Part shown: piece after piece, positions 17,650-27,158 of the stretch | How positions within the stretch are numbered: the first letter of the stretch is position 1 | How the letters are laid out: each line of letters begins with the position of its first letter | Source: Aedoeadaptatus nemausensis | Lineage (GTDB): Bacteria > Bacillota > Clostridia > Tissierellales > Peptoniphilaceae | Assembly (NCBI RefSeq): GCF_903819165.1 | Contig: NZ_CAIJCS010000019.1 | Span: 186,001-250,000, forward strand | Length of the DNA: 64,000 nucleotides | Direction: 5' to 3' | The notes under the pieces: model-generated | Databases searched by the model: none | What the model was told of the DNA's origin: nothing | What the model saw: only the letters and a program-made list of their open reading frames with translations | Program-made: the position numbers and the translations under genes

Positions 17650-19398
17650 TCAACTGAGTTGCCAGTTACTTGTCTTATTGAGTATTTTCTGGAAATCTTT
17701 ATATATTCCTTCTTCTTCTATTAACTGTTCATGCGTTCCCTGCTGTACCAGCTTTCCTTGGTCTATAACTAAAATATTGTCAGCGAACTGTATTGTGTTT
17801 AGCCTGTGGGCAATAACGATCAATGTTTTTCCTTTGACCAAAGCGGATATGGCTTGTTGAATTAAATGCTCGTTTTCAGGATCAACACTGGCAGTTGCTT
17901 CATCTAATATAACAATAGGTGCATCTTTTAGTATTGCACGAGCAATGGATAAGCGTTGTTTTTCTCCTCCTGAAAGTGTCGATCCGCCTTCGCCAAGCAT
18001 CGTGTTATAGCCGTTTGGTAAATTCTCAATAAATTCATGACAAGCGGCCTTTTTGGCAGCTTCCTTAATCTCCTCGATGCTGGCTTCCGGTCTGCCGAAA
18101 CGAATGTTGTTCAATATCGTGTCATGAAACAGATAGACATGCTGAAAAACGATCGAAATATATTGCAGCAGAGTATCACAAGTCATTTCTCTGATATCAT
18201 GTCCATCGATAGAAATAGACCCATGATTGACATCATAGAATCTGGCAAGCAAATTACAGAGTGTTGTTTTACCGGAACCGGAGGGTCCCACGATGGCTAA
18301 AGTTGAATTTTCGGGAAGAGAAAAGCTCACATTCTCGATAACATTTTTGTGATCGTAAGCGAAAGATACGTTCTGATAAGAAATATCAAAATTGTTTAAA
18401 ACGATGTCTTTTGAATCTTCGTCGATATAGTTTGCCGTCTTAATTGTTTGAAGTTTGTCCAGCGCTGCTCGCATCATTTCCAAGGTGTGAGAAGCATCGG
18501 TTACCGTTTCCAAACGAGCAAACATAACAAATGAAAAGATCACTATCATGAGCATGATAGGCAGAGAAATTTCACCGTGAATGGTTTGAAGGCATACCAT
18601 AAAAGCGATTGCTACGGAGGTCAATTTTAGGCTTAACTGATAAAGACCGTTCGTCCACATGTAAGCATTTTCTATTTTGATGTTGATGTCACGTTGATCG
18701 GAAAAAGATTTTTGTAGTTCCGCAACGGCGCTTCCTGATCTCCCATATGATTTAATAACCGTTATTCCACGGATAAATTGGAGTGTTGCGTTAATCATGC
18801 TATCATTGGCTTTCTGGCGCACCGCTGTGTTTGCCCGGCTATCTTTCACCAGTCGGCGCTGGAAAAATGCAGAGCATAATACACCCACTAAAGCAACAGC
18901 TGCCACTTTCCATGAGAAAAAAAGGATGCATAGAATCATGGCAAGAGTCTGCAAACAAGCTCCGATAACCGTATCCGTCATCTTCATGGCATACAATTCT
19001 AAAACAGATAAGTCGGTTGTAACTGCTCCCGCAATTTCACCGGTCTTGTGACGATCAAAAAAGCCAAGGGAAACTCGCTTTAATATATCGCCTATCTCGA
19101 TGCGCTCCTCGGCTGTTTTTTCATAAGCAATGCTTTCTTGAAAAACAGCCCGCAGAAAGGAGAAGAAGAAACGACCTAAAACACAGAAAACCATAAACAA
19201 AAGCGCCCATAAAGCTTCCTTTGTGTGCAAACTCCTGAGCCCTGCCGTATCCTGCAGCATAAGGTTCAGAACATAAGCCGCTCCCATCAAGGGAAACGCA
19301 ATAAAGAAATTCTCTAATAACGACCAGACGATGCCCCAGTAAAATCTTTTTTTATAAGAACCTGTCCAATCAACGATACGTTTGATCATGGTAAACAT
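17650..19398 (-). CDS. ABC exporter half-transporter (permease-ATPase), second subunit
   Basis: 582 residues: an N-terminal six-helix type IV exporter membrane domain (about 15-300) and a C-terminal ATPase with Walker A GPSGSGKTT near 370, signature LSGGEKQR near 472, Walker B VILDEATASVD and the H-loop IAHRLNT. The stop codon of the preceding ABC gene touches this ATG, so the two probably form a heterodimer. Relatives with this gene order (AraC regulator plus two half-exporters) include YbtP/YbtQ-like transporters, tied to metal-chelator traffic, but the substrate here is unknown. Last gene of the six-gene island operon. Confidence 0.88.
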   Translation of the reverse strand: MFTMIKRIVDWTGSYKKRFYWGIVWSLLENFFIAFPLMGAAYVLNLMLQDTAGLRSLHTKEALWALLFMVFCVLGRFFFSFLRAVFQESIAYEKTAEERIEIGDILKRVSLGFFDRHKTGEIAGAVTTDLSVLELYAMKMTDTVIGACLQTLAMILCILFFSWKVAAVALVGVLCSAFFQRRLVKDSRANTAVRQKANDSMINATLQFIRGITVIKSYGRSGSAVAELQKSFSDQRDINIKIENAYMWTNGLYQLSLKLTSVAIAFMVCLQTIHGEISLPIMLMIVIFSFVMFARLETVTDASHTLEMMRAALDKLQTIKTANYIDEDSKDIVLNNFDISYQNVSFAYDHKNVIENVSFSLPENSTLAIVGPSGSGKTTLCNLLARFYDVNHGSISIDGHDIREMTCDTLLQYISIVFQHVYLFHDTILNNIRFGRPEASIEEIKEAAKKAACHEFIENLPNGYNTMLGEGGSTLSGGEKQRLSIARAILKDAPIVILDEATASVDPENEHLIQQAISALVKGKTLIVIAHRLNTIQFADNILVIDQGKLVQQGTHEQLIEEEGIYKDFQKILNKTSNWQLS

Positions 19399-21186
19399 TT
19401 ATTTATCCGCTCCTTTCTCTTGATTGGATGCCGCCCATGCTTTGGCCCCAACATGTGCTTCCCACATGGAGCGGTAAAGCGAGCAAGCCTTCAGAAGTTC
19501 ATTCTGCGTTCCTTCCGCCACTTTTGTGCCTTCCTGCAAAACAACGATTTTGTCGGCATTTTTTATGGTAGAAAGCCTATGGGCAATCACTAACAGCGTC
19601 TTGCCACGCGTTAGTTCATTAATCGATTTTTGGAGTTGAAGTTCATTTTCCGGATCAGTAAATGCGGTTGCTTCATCCAAAACAACGATAGGGGCATCTT
19701 TTAGTATTGCTCTGGCAATCGCTAAACGCTGTTTTTCACCGCCCGACAGTTTATCCCCCGCTTCTCCAGCCGGCGTGTCCCAACCTTGTTCTAAACGTGA
19801 AATAAACTCTTCACATTGTGCCATATGAGCAGCCTGAAACACCTCTTCTTTTTTTGCGGCCGGATTGCCTAAGCGGATATTTTCAAAAAGGGACATATTG
19901 AAAAGAAAATTATCCTGAGAAACATAGCTGATGAGTCCTGAGAGCTGTTCAAGTGGCAAAGAGCGTATATCCTTTCCTCCGATACAAATACATCCCTGAT
20001 TCACATCCCAAAAACGCAAAAGCAATCGAGATAAGGTAGATTTTCCTCCGCCGGAAGGACCTACCAAAGCTACGAAAGATTCCTCGGGTATTTCTAAAGA
20101 AAAATCTTTAACGATAGGTGCTTGAGCCTCTTCATAAGAAAATGTGACATCCTTATATGAAATGTCATAACCGGACAGTTCTTTCGATTCTTTTTCTTCC
20201 GGAAGCTCTTGCAAGTCTAAGATTTTCTGAACATCCAGCAGAGCGTATTCAATGGATTTATAGCTGTTGACAGCTGTCGTAAAGTATGAAACGGGGCCTA
20301 CCAGACTTAAGGAAAGGATGATGGTAAGCGTTAGTTCAGCAGGTGTTAGATTTCCTGTAGCATAAAGCAAGATACCTGCCGGAAGAATGCCTAACAGTGT
20401 GCTCGGCAGTATCGCCGCTGCAAAATTCATCAGCGGCCAAGTGGAGCGAAACCAATCTAAAGTAAAATCTTTAAAGGACGTAATCGCATTCGTATATTTT
20501 TTATAGGATTTACTGGATTGATTAAAAGCCTTGACAACCTCAATGCCTTCCACATATTCCACAATCACACTGTCCACTTTTTTAGAAGCTTTCATATAGC
20601 TGTCATATTTGCTGTTAAATGTCTTCATGACGATCGCATAGGCGAGCACGCCAAAAGGAATGCAGGCAACAGATGCCAATGCGACTTTCCAATTCCATAC
20701 CAGCATGAAAATAAATACGATAACAGGAAAAATCAGATTCGATAAGCCTTCCGGAATCAAGTGTGCCAAAGGTAATTCAATCGTTTCTACACGGTCAACA
20801 ATAATGCTCTTGAGTTCACCGGCGGTTTTTCCTGTTACAGTTCCAAGCGGCAATCGCATTAATTTATCGGTCAGTCGGCTTCGTATATTTTTAAGAATAT
20901 GGTAGGCGGCATGATGAGACCGATTCGTTGAGATTGTGTGAAACAAGACTTTAAGGCCATATCCTACGACGCACAAAAGGAACCAAGGGACAAGTGAATG
21001 CACAGAAATTTGACTGCTATCTTGTACTTTTGAAAAAAACACAAGAAGGACTTGATAGATCCCAAAATAAGGCAAAAAACCACAGAAAACGCTTAGCACG
21101 GCAAATAGAATAGATAGTATAAACTGTGGTTTCGCACTGTCTGCAAAAGACAGAATAATCGGCAATATTCTTTTTTTGCTTTTCAA
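19399..21186 (-). CDS. ABC exporter half-transporter (permease-ATPase), first subunit
   Basis: 595 residues with the same layout as its neighbour: membrane domain (about 15-310), Walker A GPSGGGKST near 375, signature LSGGEKQR near 485, Walker B VVLDEATAFTD and IAHRLST. Both ATPase sites look intact, including the catalytic Glu. The start is a TTG at 21186 with GAGGTG about 8 bases upstream. An AraC-family gene lies upstream, separated by a 117-base gap that holds a long inverted repeat. Cytoplasmic membrane; probably pairs with the next product. Confidence 0.87.
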   Translation of the reverse strand: MKSKKRILPIILSFADSAKPQFILSILFAVLSVFCGFLPYFGIYQVLLVFFSKVQDSSQISVHSLVPWFLLCVVGYGLKVLFHTISTNRSHHAAYHILKNIRSRLTDKLMRLPLGTVTGKTAGELKSIIVDRVETIELPLAHLIPEGLSNLIFPVIVFIFMLVWNWKVALASVACIPFGVLAYAIVMKTFNSKYDSYMKASKKVDSVIVEYVEGIEVVKAFNQSSKSYKKYTNAITSFKDFTLDWFRSTWPLMNFAAAILPSTLLGILPAGILLYATGNLTPAELTLTIILSLSLVGPVSYFTTAVNSYKSIEYALLDVQKILDLQELPEEKESKELSGYDISYKDVTFSYEEAQAPIVKDFSLEIPEESFVALVGPSGGGKSTLSRLLLRFWDVNQGCICIGGKDIRSLPLEQLSGLISYVSQDNFLFNMSLFENIRLGNPAAKKEEVFQAAHMAQCEEFISRLEQGWDTPAGEAGDKLSGGEKQRLAIARAILKDAPIVVLDEATAFTDPENELQLQKSINELTRGKTLLVIAHRLSTIKNADKIVVLQEGTKVAEGTQNELLKACSLYRSMWEAHVGAKAWAASNQEKGADK

Positions 21187-21199
21187 AATAAAAACACCT

Positions 21200-21260
21200 C
21201 ATTTCAAAACTGTTTTGGTCGAAGAGAATTCAACGTATTCTCTACAACAGTTTATGAAAT
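21200..21260. repeat. Long imperfect inverted repeat between araC-type gene and ABC genes
   Basis: Three nested arm pairs can be seen on the plus strand: ATTTCA/TGAAAT at the outside, AAACTGTT/AACAGTTT in the middle and AGAGAAT/ATTCTCT inside. It lies in the 5' leader of the two ABC genes. There is no T-run, so it is more likely a leader RNA stem or a dyad operator than a terminator. Confidence 0.6.
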
Positions 21261-21303
21261 AAGGTGTGGTCCGTTCCACCCTCTAATGGGAAAACAACCC
21301 CGT

Positions 21304-22266
21304 TCAGACAAGAGTTTTTCTATAGTCTCGTGGCGTTAATCCACGAAGGGACTTGAAGGCAGCTGAAAACTTGGATGGGTTTTGGTAGCCTAAATCATTC
21401 GCAATTTCAAGTATGCTCTTCGATGAATCTTGTAAGAGCAAAGCCGCTACATTAACGCGATACTCTTTCATATAGGCATAAATCGATTTTCCATAAATAA
21501 TTTTGAACGCTTTTTTCATAGATGTGAGTGGCATATCAATGAAACTCGAGCATTCGGTTAACGTATAAAATCGGTCAAGATGTGAAGTCAACCTTTTTTC
21601 CAAAGATTTGATCTTAGTTACTTGAGCGAAATTTAAAAAGTCGTTTTGTTGTTTTGCCAAAGAAATATCCATACCATCCAAATTAAGAAGAAGTTCTAAT
21701 ACCTTAATTTTCAGATAAGGCACTCTATCTTTTTCAGGAATTTGATAAATTTCGGCTAAGATATGGTTCGTTTGTGGATTGGACCGCATAATAAAGGTTT
21801 CATAGCCTTTTGATGTTCTACAGAATTTGTTTTTCAAATTTTCCACATCTACCGGAAATCCGTTTAATAATGTCCTTATCGTCTCAGAACCCTGTGGAAA
21901 TAGAATGCTGATTGTGATTCCGTGATAGTGTTTAAGTGGAAAGTAAAACTCTCCGTAATGCTGGGTGCGTACTTCCATCTGCAAATCACCAGCACTGATA
22001 TAAGTGTACTTTTCCGGATGAATGCTATTTTCTATTCTTCCTTCTTTACAGTAATCAATGGTGAACATCGATTGATGTGGCTTGAAAGCTGAGTAACAAG
22101 TTTTGAGATGAAAGTCATTAAAAAGTACAAAGACGCCTTCGAAAAGGGAGTAGCAAGTCATCGTCCCCGAGCCGGTTTCATCATGCAAAAAAAAGATCGA
22201 ACTGCCATCTTCTCGTTTCTGCATTTTGATATTATCTCCCATATTGCCTAGGGCGTTCATTGTCAT
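21304..22266 (-). CDS. AraC-family transcriptional regulator
   Basis: 320 residues. The C-terminal ~100 residues form the double helix-turn-helix, with SILEIANDLGYQNPSKFSAAF and the closing LTPRDYRK of the AraC/XylS family. The N-terminal ~200 residues are a ligand or sensing domain of no recognised type. The start overlaps the stop of the upstream ECF ATPase gene as ATGA, with GGAGGAG ahead of it. Lying inside the operon between the ECF importer and the ABC exporter genes, it most likely controls this operon, perhaps sensing the transported molecule, as YbtA does for yersiniabactin. The analogy is an inference. Confidence 0.85.
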   Translation of the reverse strand: MTMNALGNMGDNIKMQKREDGSSIFFLHDETGSGTMTCYSLFEGVFVLFNDFHLKTCYSAFKPHQSMFTIDYCKEGRIENSIHPEKYTYISAGDLQMEVRTQHYGEFYFPLKHYHGITISILFPQGSETIRTLLNGFPVDVENLKNKFCRTSKGYETFIMRSNPQTNHILAEIYQIPEKDRVPYLKIKVLELLLNLDGMDISLAKQQNDFLNFAQVTKIKSLEKRLTSHLDRFYTLTECSSFIDMPLTSMKKAFKIIYGKSIYAYMKEYRVNVAALLLQDSSKSILEIANDLGYQNPSKFSAAFKSLRGLTPRDYRKTLV

Positions 22267-23732
22267 GACTCCTCCTCTCTAAAAAAAATCTGCAATTTCT
22301 GCACTGTCGTCTGGTTCAAATCATATTGCTCCTTAATTCGCCCATCCTTCATTTCAACAATATGCTGACAGGCAAGAGCGATAAACTCCGGATCATGAGT
22401 AATAATTAAGCATGTTTTTCCTAAAAGAATTATCCTCTTTATAATTTGTGCAAAACGCTGCATGTTTTCCAAATCAAGACCACTGGTCGGCTCATCAAAG
22501 ATTAAAACATCTCGATTACTCATCAGAGCGGAGGCTACTGCAACACGCTGCTTTTGCCCTCCTGAAAGAGACATGGGATGTTCATCTTTAAAGCCATCCA
22601 GATGGAGTTCTTGGAGTATTGCCTCGGCTGCAGAATGATTTTCTTCTTCCTGAGAAATCAAAAGCTCTTCCATAACCGTTTCTGTAAACAACTGATGATT
22701 CACTTCCTGTTGCACAAGATAGGTCAGATCACGTCTTCTTTTAGGTGGAAAAGTCTTGTTTTTATAGATCAGTTTGCTTTTATCTTTTTTCACCAGTCCG
22801 CAAAGAAGTTTGGCAAAAGTGGACTTGCCGGCACCGTTTGAACCTATGAGAGCTGTTGCCCTTCCCAGAGGAAGTTGAAACTTCGGAATATTCAATACGC
22901 TTTGCGTATTGTGGTAGGAAAAATTCACATCGTAAAGCTCTAAAAAATCTTTCGTCGGCGATAATGGATCAGAAGCTCCAAATGAAAGCTGTTTTATGTC
23001 CGGAATACGTATCCCATGCGTTTCATAAAACGAACTCGGTAACTCGAAAAACTTAACGCCTTGATAGTCTCCGATCATCTCGCCGGCATCAAGCAATACC
23101 ACACGATCCACTAAATTTTTTAAATAATGGATGCGATGCTCGGCAATAACGATTGTTTTTCCCTCATCTTTCCAAAATTGTATCATCCCTTGCAAATTTG
23201 CGATAGCGGAAAAATCAAGATTAGCACTTGGCTCATCCATAAGAACAAGATTGGGAGAAAGCACAGCCACAGAGGCACAAGCAATTTTTTGTTTTTCTCC
23301 GGAAGAAAGATGAAACAAACTCTTTCCCATCAATCTCTCAACATGCAAAGAGGATACGATTTTGTTAAAGCGCAATCGAATATCTTCTTTTGACATACCT
23401 AAATTTTCACAGGCAAAAACCAGTTCACTATCCGTATCTACATTAAAAAACTGGCTGCGGGGATTTTGAAATACGCAGCCAACAATCGGCGCGAGTTCAT
23501 ACAGAGCAAGCGTTTGTGGACTTTTACCAAAAACAGATACACTTCCCAAACTTTTCCCTTCATAGTAATGAGGAATAAGTCCATTTAAAGCTCGTATTAT
23601 GGTCGTCTTACCACATCCGGACATTCCCGTTAAAAGAACGCATTGACCGTCAGGGATTCTCAGATTGATATTTTTAACTGTACTTTGGTCAGAGGATGTA
23701 TAGGAAAAAGAAAAATTTCTTATTTCTATCAT
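22263..23732 (-). CDS. ECF transporter double ATPase (A-A' fused)
   Basis: 489 residues with two complete ATPase domains: the first with Walker A GMSGCGKTT near 36 and signature LSSGEKQK near 141, the second with GSNGAGKST near 300 and LSGGQKQR near 390, each with a Walker B ending in DEP. The fusion of the two ATPases and the adjacent T and S genes mark a dedicated (group I-like) ECF importer. It powers uptake of an unknown small molecule by the S component at 24464-25054. Its start overlaps the T gene by four bases. Confidence 0.88.
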   Translation of the reverse strand: MIEIRNFSFSYTSSDQSTVKNINLRIPDGQCVLLTGMSGCGKTTIIRALNGLIPHYYEGKSLGSVSVFGKSPQTLALYELAPIVGCVFQNPRSQFFNVDTDSELVFACENLGMSKEDIRLRFNKIVSSLHVERLMGKSLFHLSSGEKQKIACASVAVLSPNLVLMDEPSANLDFSAIANLQGMIQFWKDEGKTIVIAEHRIHYLKNLVDRVVLLDAGEMIGDYQGVKFFELPSSFYETHGIRIPDIKQLSFGASDPLSPTKDFLELYDVNFSYHNTQSVLNIPKFQLPLGRATALIGSNGAGKSTFAKLLCGLVKKDKSKLIYKNKTFPPKRRRDLTYLVQQEVNHQLFTETVMEELLISQEEENHSAAEAILQELHLDGFKDEHPMSLSGGQKQRVAVASALMSNRDVLIFDEPTSGLDLENMQRFAQIIKRIILLGKTCLIITHDPEFIALACQHIVEMKDGRIKEQYDLNQTTVQKLQIFFREEES

Positions 23733-24457
23733 GACGAACCTCCAATCTTATAAAAGATAAGTACACACAAGCTAACCAGGCAAAGCATCAGAAATAGTAT
23801 ATCCTGCAAATGGAATCCAATTTTACAGACATTGGTGCGCCTAATCGGCGCGCCTAAGCCACGTGTTAAAGCAGATGCGGAAAGTTCGTCACCGATTTTT
23901 ACGCAGGACACCATCAGCGGAACCAGACGATATTCCACAGTTTTCCACGGTTTTGAACCATCTAAAGAGATGCCTCTCATTTTCATTGCATCGGCTATGG
24001 CGTGATACTCTTCCAAGATGGTAGGAAAAAAGCGAAAAACAACGGAAAGTGGAATCGTAATCTGGGCAGGTACACGCATGCGTTCCATTGCTGCCATAAA
24101 CTCGCTGATTTTCGTTGAGCTGAGCAAATAGGTACCCATGGCAAGCCCCGGCATCATGCGAACAAAAATACCGCAAAAAGCCACCAACAGAAAACCTAAA
24201 AATCCGGTAACGAGCGGCAAAAGATATATCTGCCCTACATAGGCCGCTATGAATAAAATGGCATATATGGAGGCATATTTCCACCTGCTTTCAATAAGAA
24301 ACAGTATAAAGGGAACGGATATAAGGAGTATTCGAATCGGAGCCAGCCAATATCCATGTCCTCCTCCCACAACGACAGCAGCGATGGTAAAAACAAGAAG
24401 TATTTTTGTTCGAGGATCAAGAAATTCTTTTTTTGATCGCGTTTGAATAGGCTGCAT
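23729..24457 (-). CDS. ECF transporter T component (EcfT/CbiQ family)
   Basis: 242 residues with five to six membrane segments. Near the C-terminus, MRGISLD and LTRGLGAP stand where EcfT/CbiQ proteins have their two Ala-Arg-Gly-type coupling motifs that bind the ATPase grooves. It couples the S component to the fused ATPase. The neighbouring genes overlap or nearly touch (4-base overlap downstream, 6-base gap upstream), so the three are made together. Confidence 0.82.
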   Translation of the reverse strand: MQPIQTRSKKEFLDPRTKILLVFTIAAVVVGGGHGYWLAPIRILLISVPFILFLIESRWKYASIYAILFIAAYVGQIYLLPLVTGFLGFLLVAFCGIFVRMMPGLAMGTYLLSSTKISEFMAAMERMRVPAQITIPLSVVFRFFPTILEEYHAIADAMKMRGISLDGSKPWKTVEYRLVPLMVSCVKIGDELSASALTRGLGAPIRRTNVCKIGFHLQDILFLMLCLVSLCVLIFYKIGGSS

Positions 24458-24463
24458 GATAGA

Positions 24464-25054
24464 TTAAACAATCCCGGCGCGTTCGAACTGTTTTTTTAGA
24501 AGGGAACGTCCAATCAAAGCACCAAGGATGCCCGCGATAAACATGCCTACAAGTAATGGGATCAAACTCCAGTCCGGGATAAGCTTCATAAGTGCATCCG
24601 CATATGCCTTTCCGTAACCGCCTTGTGCTAAATTTTGATAATAAGCATCACGGCTAATAACAATAGGAATATAGTTGCCGATCAGCCATATTGAAAAAAT
24701 ACCTTTGCTGAGAATTACTTTTTTTGCACTGGAATAATCCGAGGATTTTAATAACAAATCCGCTAAAAGGCCTGCGATAAGTCCGGTGAAAGGTGCATAT
24801 ACGCCCATTCCCATGACCCCGATTAGTAGTCCAAGCAAAAATCCCATAATGGTTATAAGCCCAAACTTTTTCGTTTTGCTCACAAACAACACATACGGAA
24901 TACCGTCAATAAGCGGCACGATGATGCCTAAAAGCGGAATAAATATTGGTATGTAACCCAGCATTGCTACTGACATGCAAAGAGCAAACATAATGGCAGT
25001 AAAAATACCTGTAGTGATCAAATCTTTTGCTTTAATGCCAGATGATTTTTTCAT
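24464..25054 (-). CDS. ECF S component, MptD/Trep_Strep-type family
   Basis: 196 residues with about five to six membrane helices. It starts with a short basic head and ITTGIFTAIMFALCMSVAML, followed by IPLLGIIVPLIDGIPYVLF. It resembles the TIGR02185/MptD family of predicted ECF substrate-binding subunits that accompany AraC regulators and two ABC exporters in Firmicutes and treponemes; this is recalled, not searched. The substrate is not known. First gene of the island operon, with AAAGGAGG seven bases before the ATG. Confidence 0.75.
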   Translation of the reverse strand: MKKSSGIKAKDLITTGIFTAIMFALCMSVAMLGYIPIFIPLLGIIVPLIDGIPYVLFVSKTKKFGLITIMGFLLGLLIGVMGMGVYAPFTGLIAGLLADLLLKSSDYSSAKKVILSKGIFSIWLIGNYIPIVISRDAYYQNLAQGGYGKAYADALMKLIPDWSLIPLLVGMFIAGILGALIGRSLLKKQFERAGIV

Positions 25055-25164
25055 ACGATTAACCTCCTTTGAGTTAGAATAAGCTGACTTAGCACATTTG
25101 ATTAAACCTCTTTAAGGGCATTTCATTCAACCCTGATTAAAATAAAAAGCTCCATTCGGACATT

Positions 25165-26747
25165 TTATAGAGCCTTGATTTCTGAGCCGTTTCTAAATAT
25201 CACGCGGATATCGTCTTTTCCATACACCGTGATATGATCTACAAGAGCACAGAAGCTCTGTTCATCGAATGTTTGCAGAAGCCTGTCTTGTTTTTGTAGC
25301 TGCTTCAGGCAGAACTTGATATCGGCTTTTGTCGCCTGCATCTTTTTGAGCTTTCCTTCGTCCTTCGCTAAGGCCGCCTTTTTTTCATTGTAGAAGCATT
25401 CCATATCCTCGTACTTTGCTCGGTACTCGCTCTTGTCTTGCGGGATGGAGGCATTTTGGCGGATGAAGTCTTCAATCATCTTGGCACAGACATCCATCTC
25501 ACTTTCCAGCTTGGCTTTTTCGCCTTCCAAGGTACGAGTATCATAAACGCCTCCGACAATCTCATGAAAGCTATTAAGAATCTCATCTTTATTCTCTATG
25601 AGCTTGTTGGCCACAGAAAGGACGGCGGCTTTTAGCTCCTCATCGGTAAGATGCACGCCGTTTTTTACAGGGGGAGTTTTTCTTGCAGTGCCTGTTGCAT
25701 TGCCAAATGACCTGCTTGTATTTGTCGTTGGAATGCCAGACTTTTGAACCGAGCCTTGTACAGCATTCTCGGCAGTAGACCTTACCGGAGAAAAGTCTCA
25801 TGCCACTGTGTCTTCCTTTTTCGTTTTTGCGTCTTTCCATCTCGCGTTGTACGAGTTCCCACACCTCCGGTTCAATGATGGCTTCGTGGTTTCCGGAAAC
25901 ATAGTACTGCGGAATTTCGCCTTCGTTTGTCTTGTGCTCTTTGGTAAGAAAGTTCATGGTAAAGGACTTTTGCAGGAGCGCATCGCCTTTGTATTTTTCG
26001 TTGGTAAGGATGGATTTGATGTTACTTGGGTTCCAGCGAGGTTCTCCTGCAGGTGACGGAATACCGACTTCGGTCAGAGCCTTTCCATTGAGGTGGTAGG
26101 TTTTTCCCTGCAAGTACATCGCATAGATGCGTTTGACGATTTTTGCCTGTTTGGGATTGACGACGAGGTTTTCGTCTTTTCCGCGGTCATAGCCTAAGAA
26201 ACGTTTGAAGGGCACGGTCACTTTGCCGCCAGCAAAGCGCTTCCTTTGACCCCAGGTGCAGTTCTCGGATATTGAGCGAGACTCTTCCTGAGCAAGGCTG
26301 CTTATGATGATAATCAAAGCTCGCCTTTGGAGTCAAAGGTCCATATATTCTCTTTTCAAAGAAGCACTCGGTGCCGTGCTCTTTAAGCTTTCGGATAATG
26401 GTTAAGCTGTCCACGGTATTTCTGGCAAAACGCGAGGCCGATTTGGTGACGATAAGATCTATTTTTCCGTCAAGGGCATCTTTGACCATGCGTTTGCAGC
26501 CCTCTCGCTTTTTGGTATTGGTACCGGTGATCCCTTCGTCGGTGTAGACACCCGCAAATTGCCAGTCATTTCTGGCTTTAATGTAATTTGTGTAGCAGTC
26601 TACCTATGGCTCGTAGCTGGTAAACTGCTCATCGGAGTCCGTTGAGACGCGGGTATAGGCTGCCATGCGGCGTTTGCGTGAAGTGGTGAGCGGTGTTTTG
26701 GAGAAAGGTTTGATGCTGTCGGGTATCGTGGTTACATGTTTGGCCAT
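25165..26747 (-). pseudogene. Large serine recombinase, broken (copy C)
   Basis: Pieces of one large serine recombinase can be joined: start at 26747 with AAAGGAG, then RRMAAYTRVSTDSDEQF carrying the catalytic Ser. An in-frame TAG follows TSYEP (near 26602). DLIVTKSASRFARNTVDS continues, a frameshift near 26350 interrupts, then SSLAQEESRSISENCTWG and the recombinase/zinc-ribbon region FSGKVYCREC. A final shift near 25660 leads to a coiled-coil C-terminus ending at 25165. Intact, it would excise or integrate a conjugative or mobilisable element. Third of three tandem recombinases. Confidence 0.82.
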
Positions 26748-27137
26748 AGCTTCTCCTTTCGTATCGGTTTGTGCCGCTCTGACGCGTGGCATTCTTTGAT
26801 GGATGCTTCGTATGCTGTTCCTCTTCCCACTTGTGTCCTTCGTGCGTGGGTTGGATCAGCTTGCGAGCAATTTCCTTTCCATCATAAAAATGAAAGATAT
26901 GGTCTTCTCGGCTAAGGACGCTGATATAGTTGATCTTCGAAAGAAAAATAGCGTCATCGAATGCATCAAGACCTAATACCTCTGCGGTAAGTGAGCGCAA
27001 AAAGTCGTCTCTGAATCCTTTGGTGTCACAGCCGTTATGTTCGGCACATCGCCAGTATGTGCGTTTTCGCTGGGAGATGTTGAACAGTTTTGTGTTTGTG
27101 CGCAAAAATTGCATCCGCAATGTTCGCGTCGGATTTT
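26748..27137 (-). pseudogene. Large serine recombinase, C-terminal remnant (copy B)
   Basis: Only the C-terminal end is left: KRTYWRCAEHNGCDTKGF (zinc-ribbon end), FLRSLTAEVLGLDAFDDAIF and ISVLSREDHIFHFYDGKEI, which parallel LGLEDFDDAVF and ILIFHFKDGHS-type ends of its neighbour. The catalytic domain and most of the DNA-binding region are absent, and the last residues run out of frame into the start of the next recombinase. Confidence 0.6.
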
Positions 27138-27158
27138 AGTTGAAAAGCAGGTGACGTC

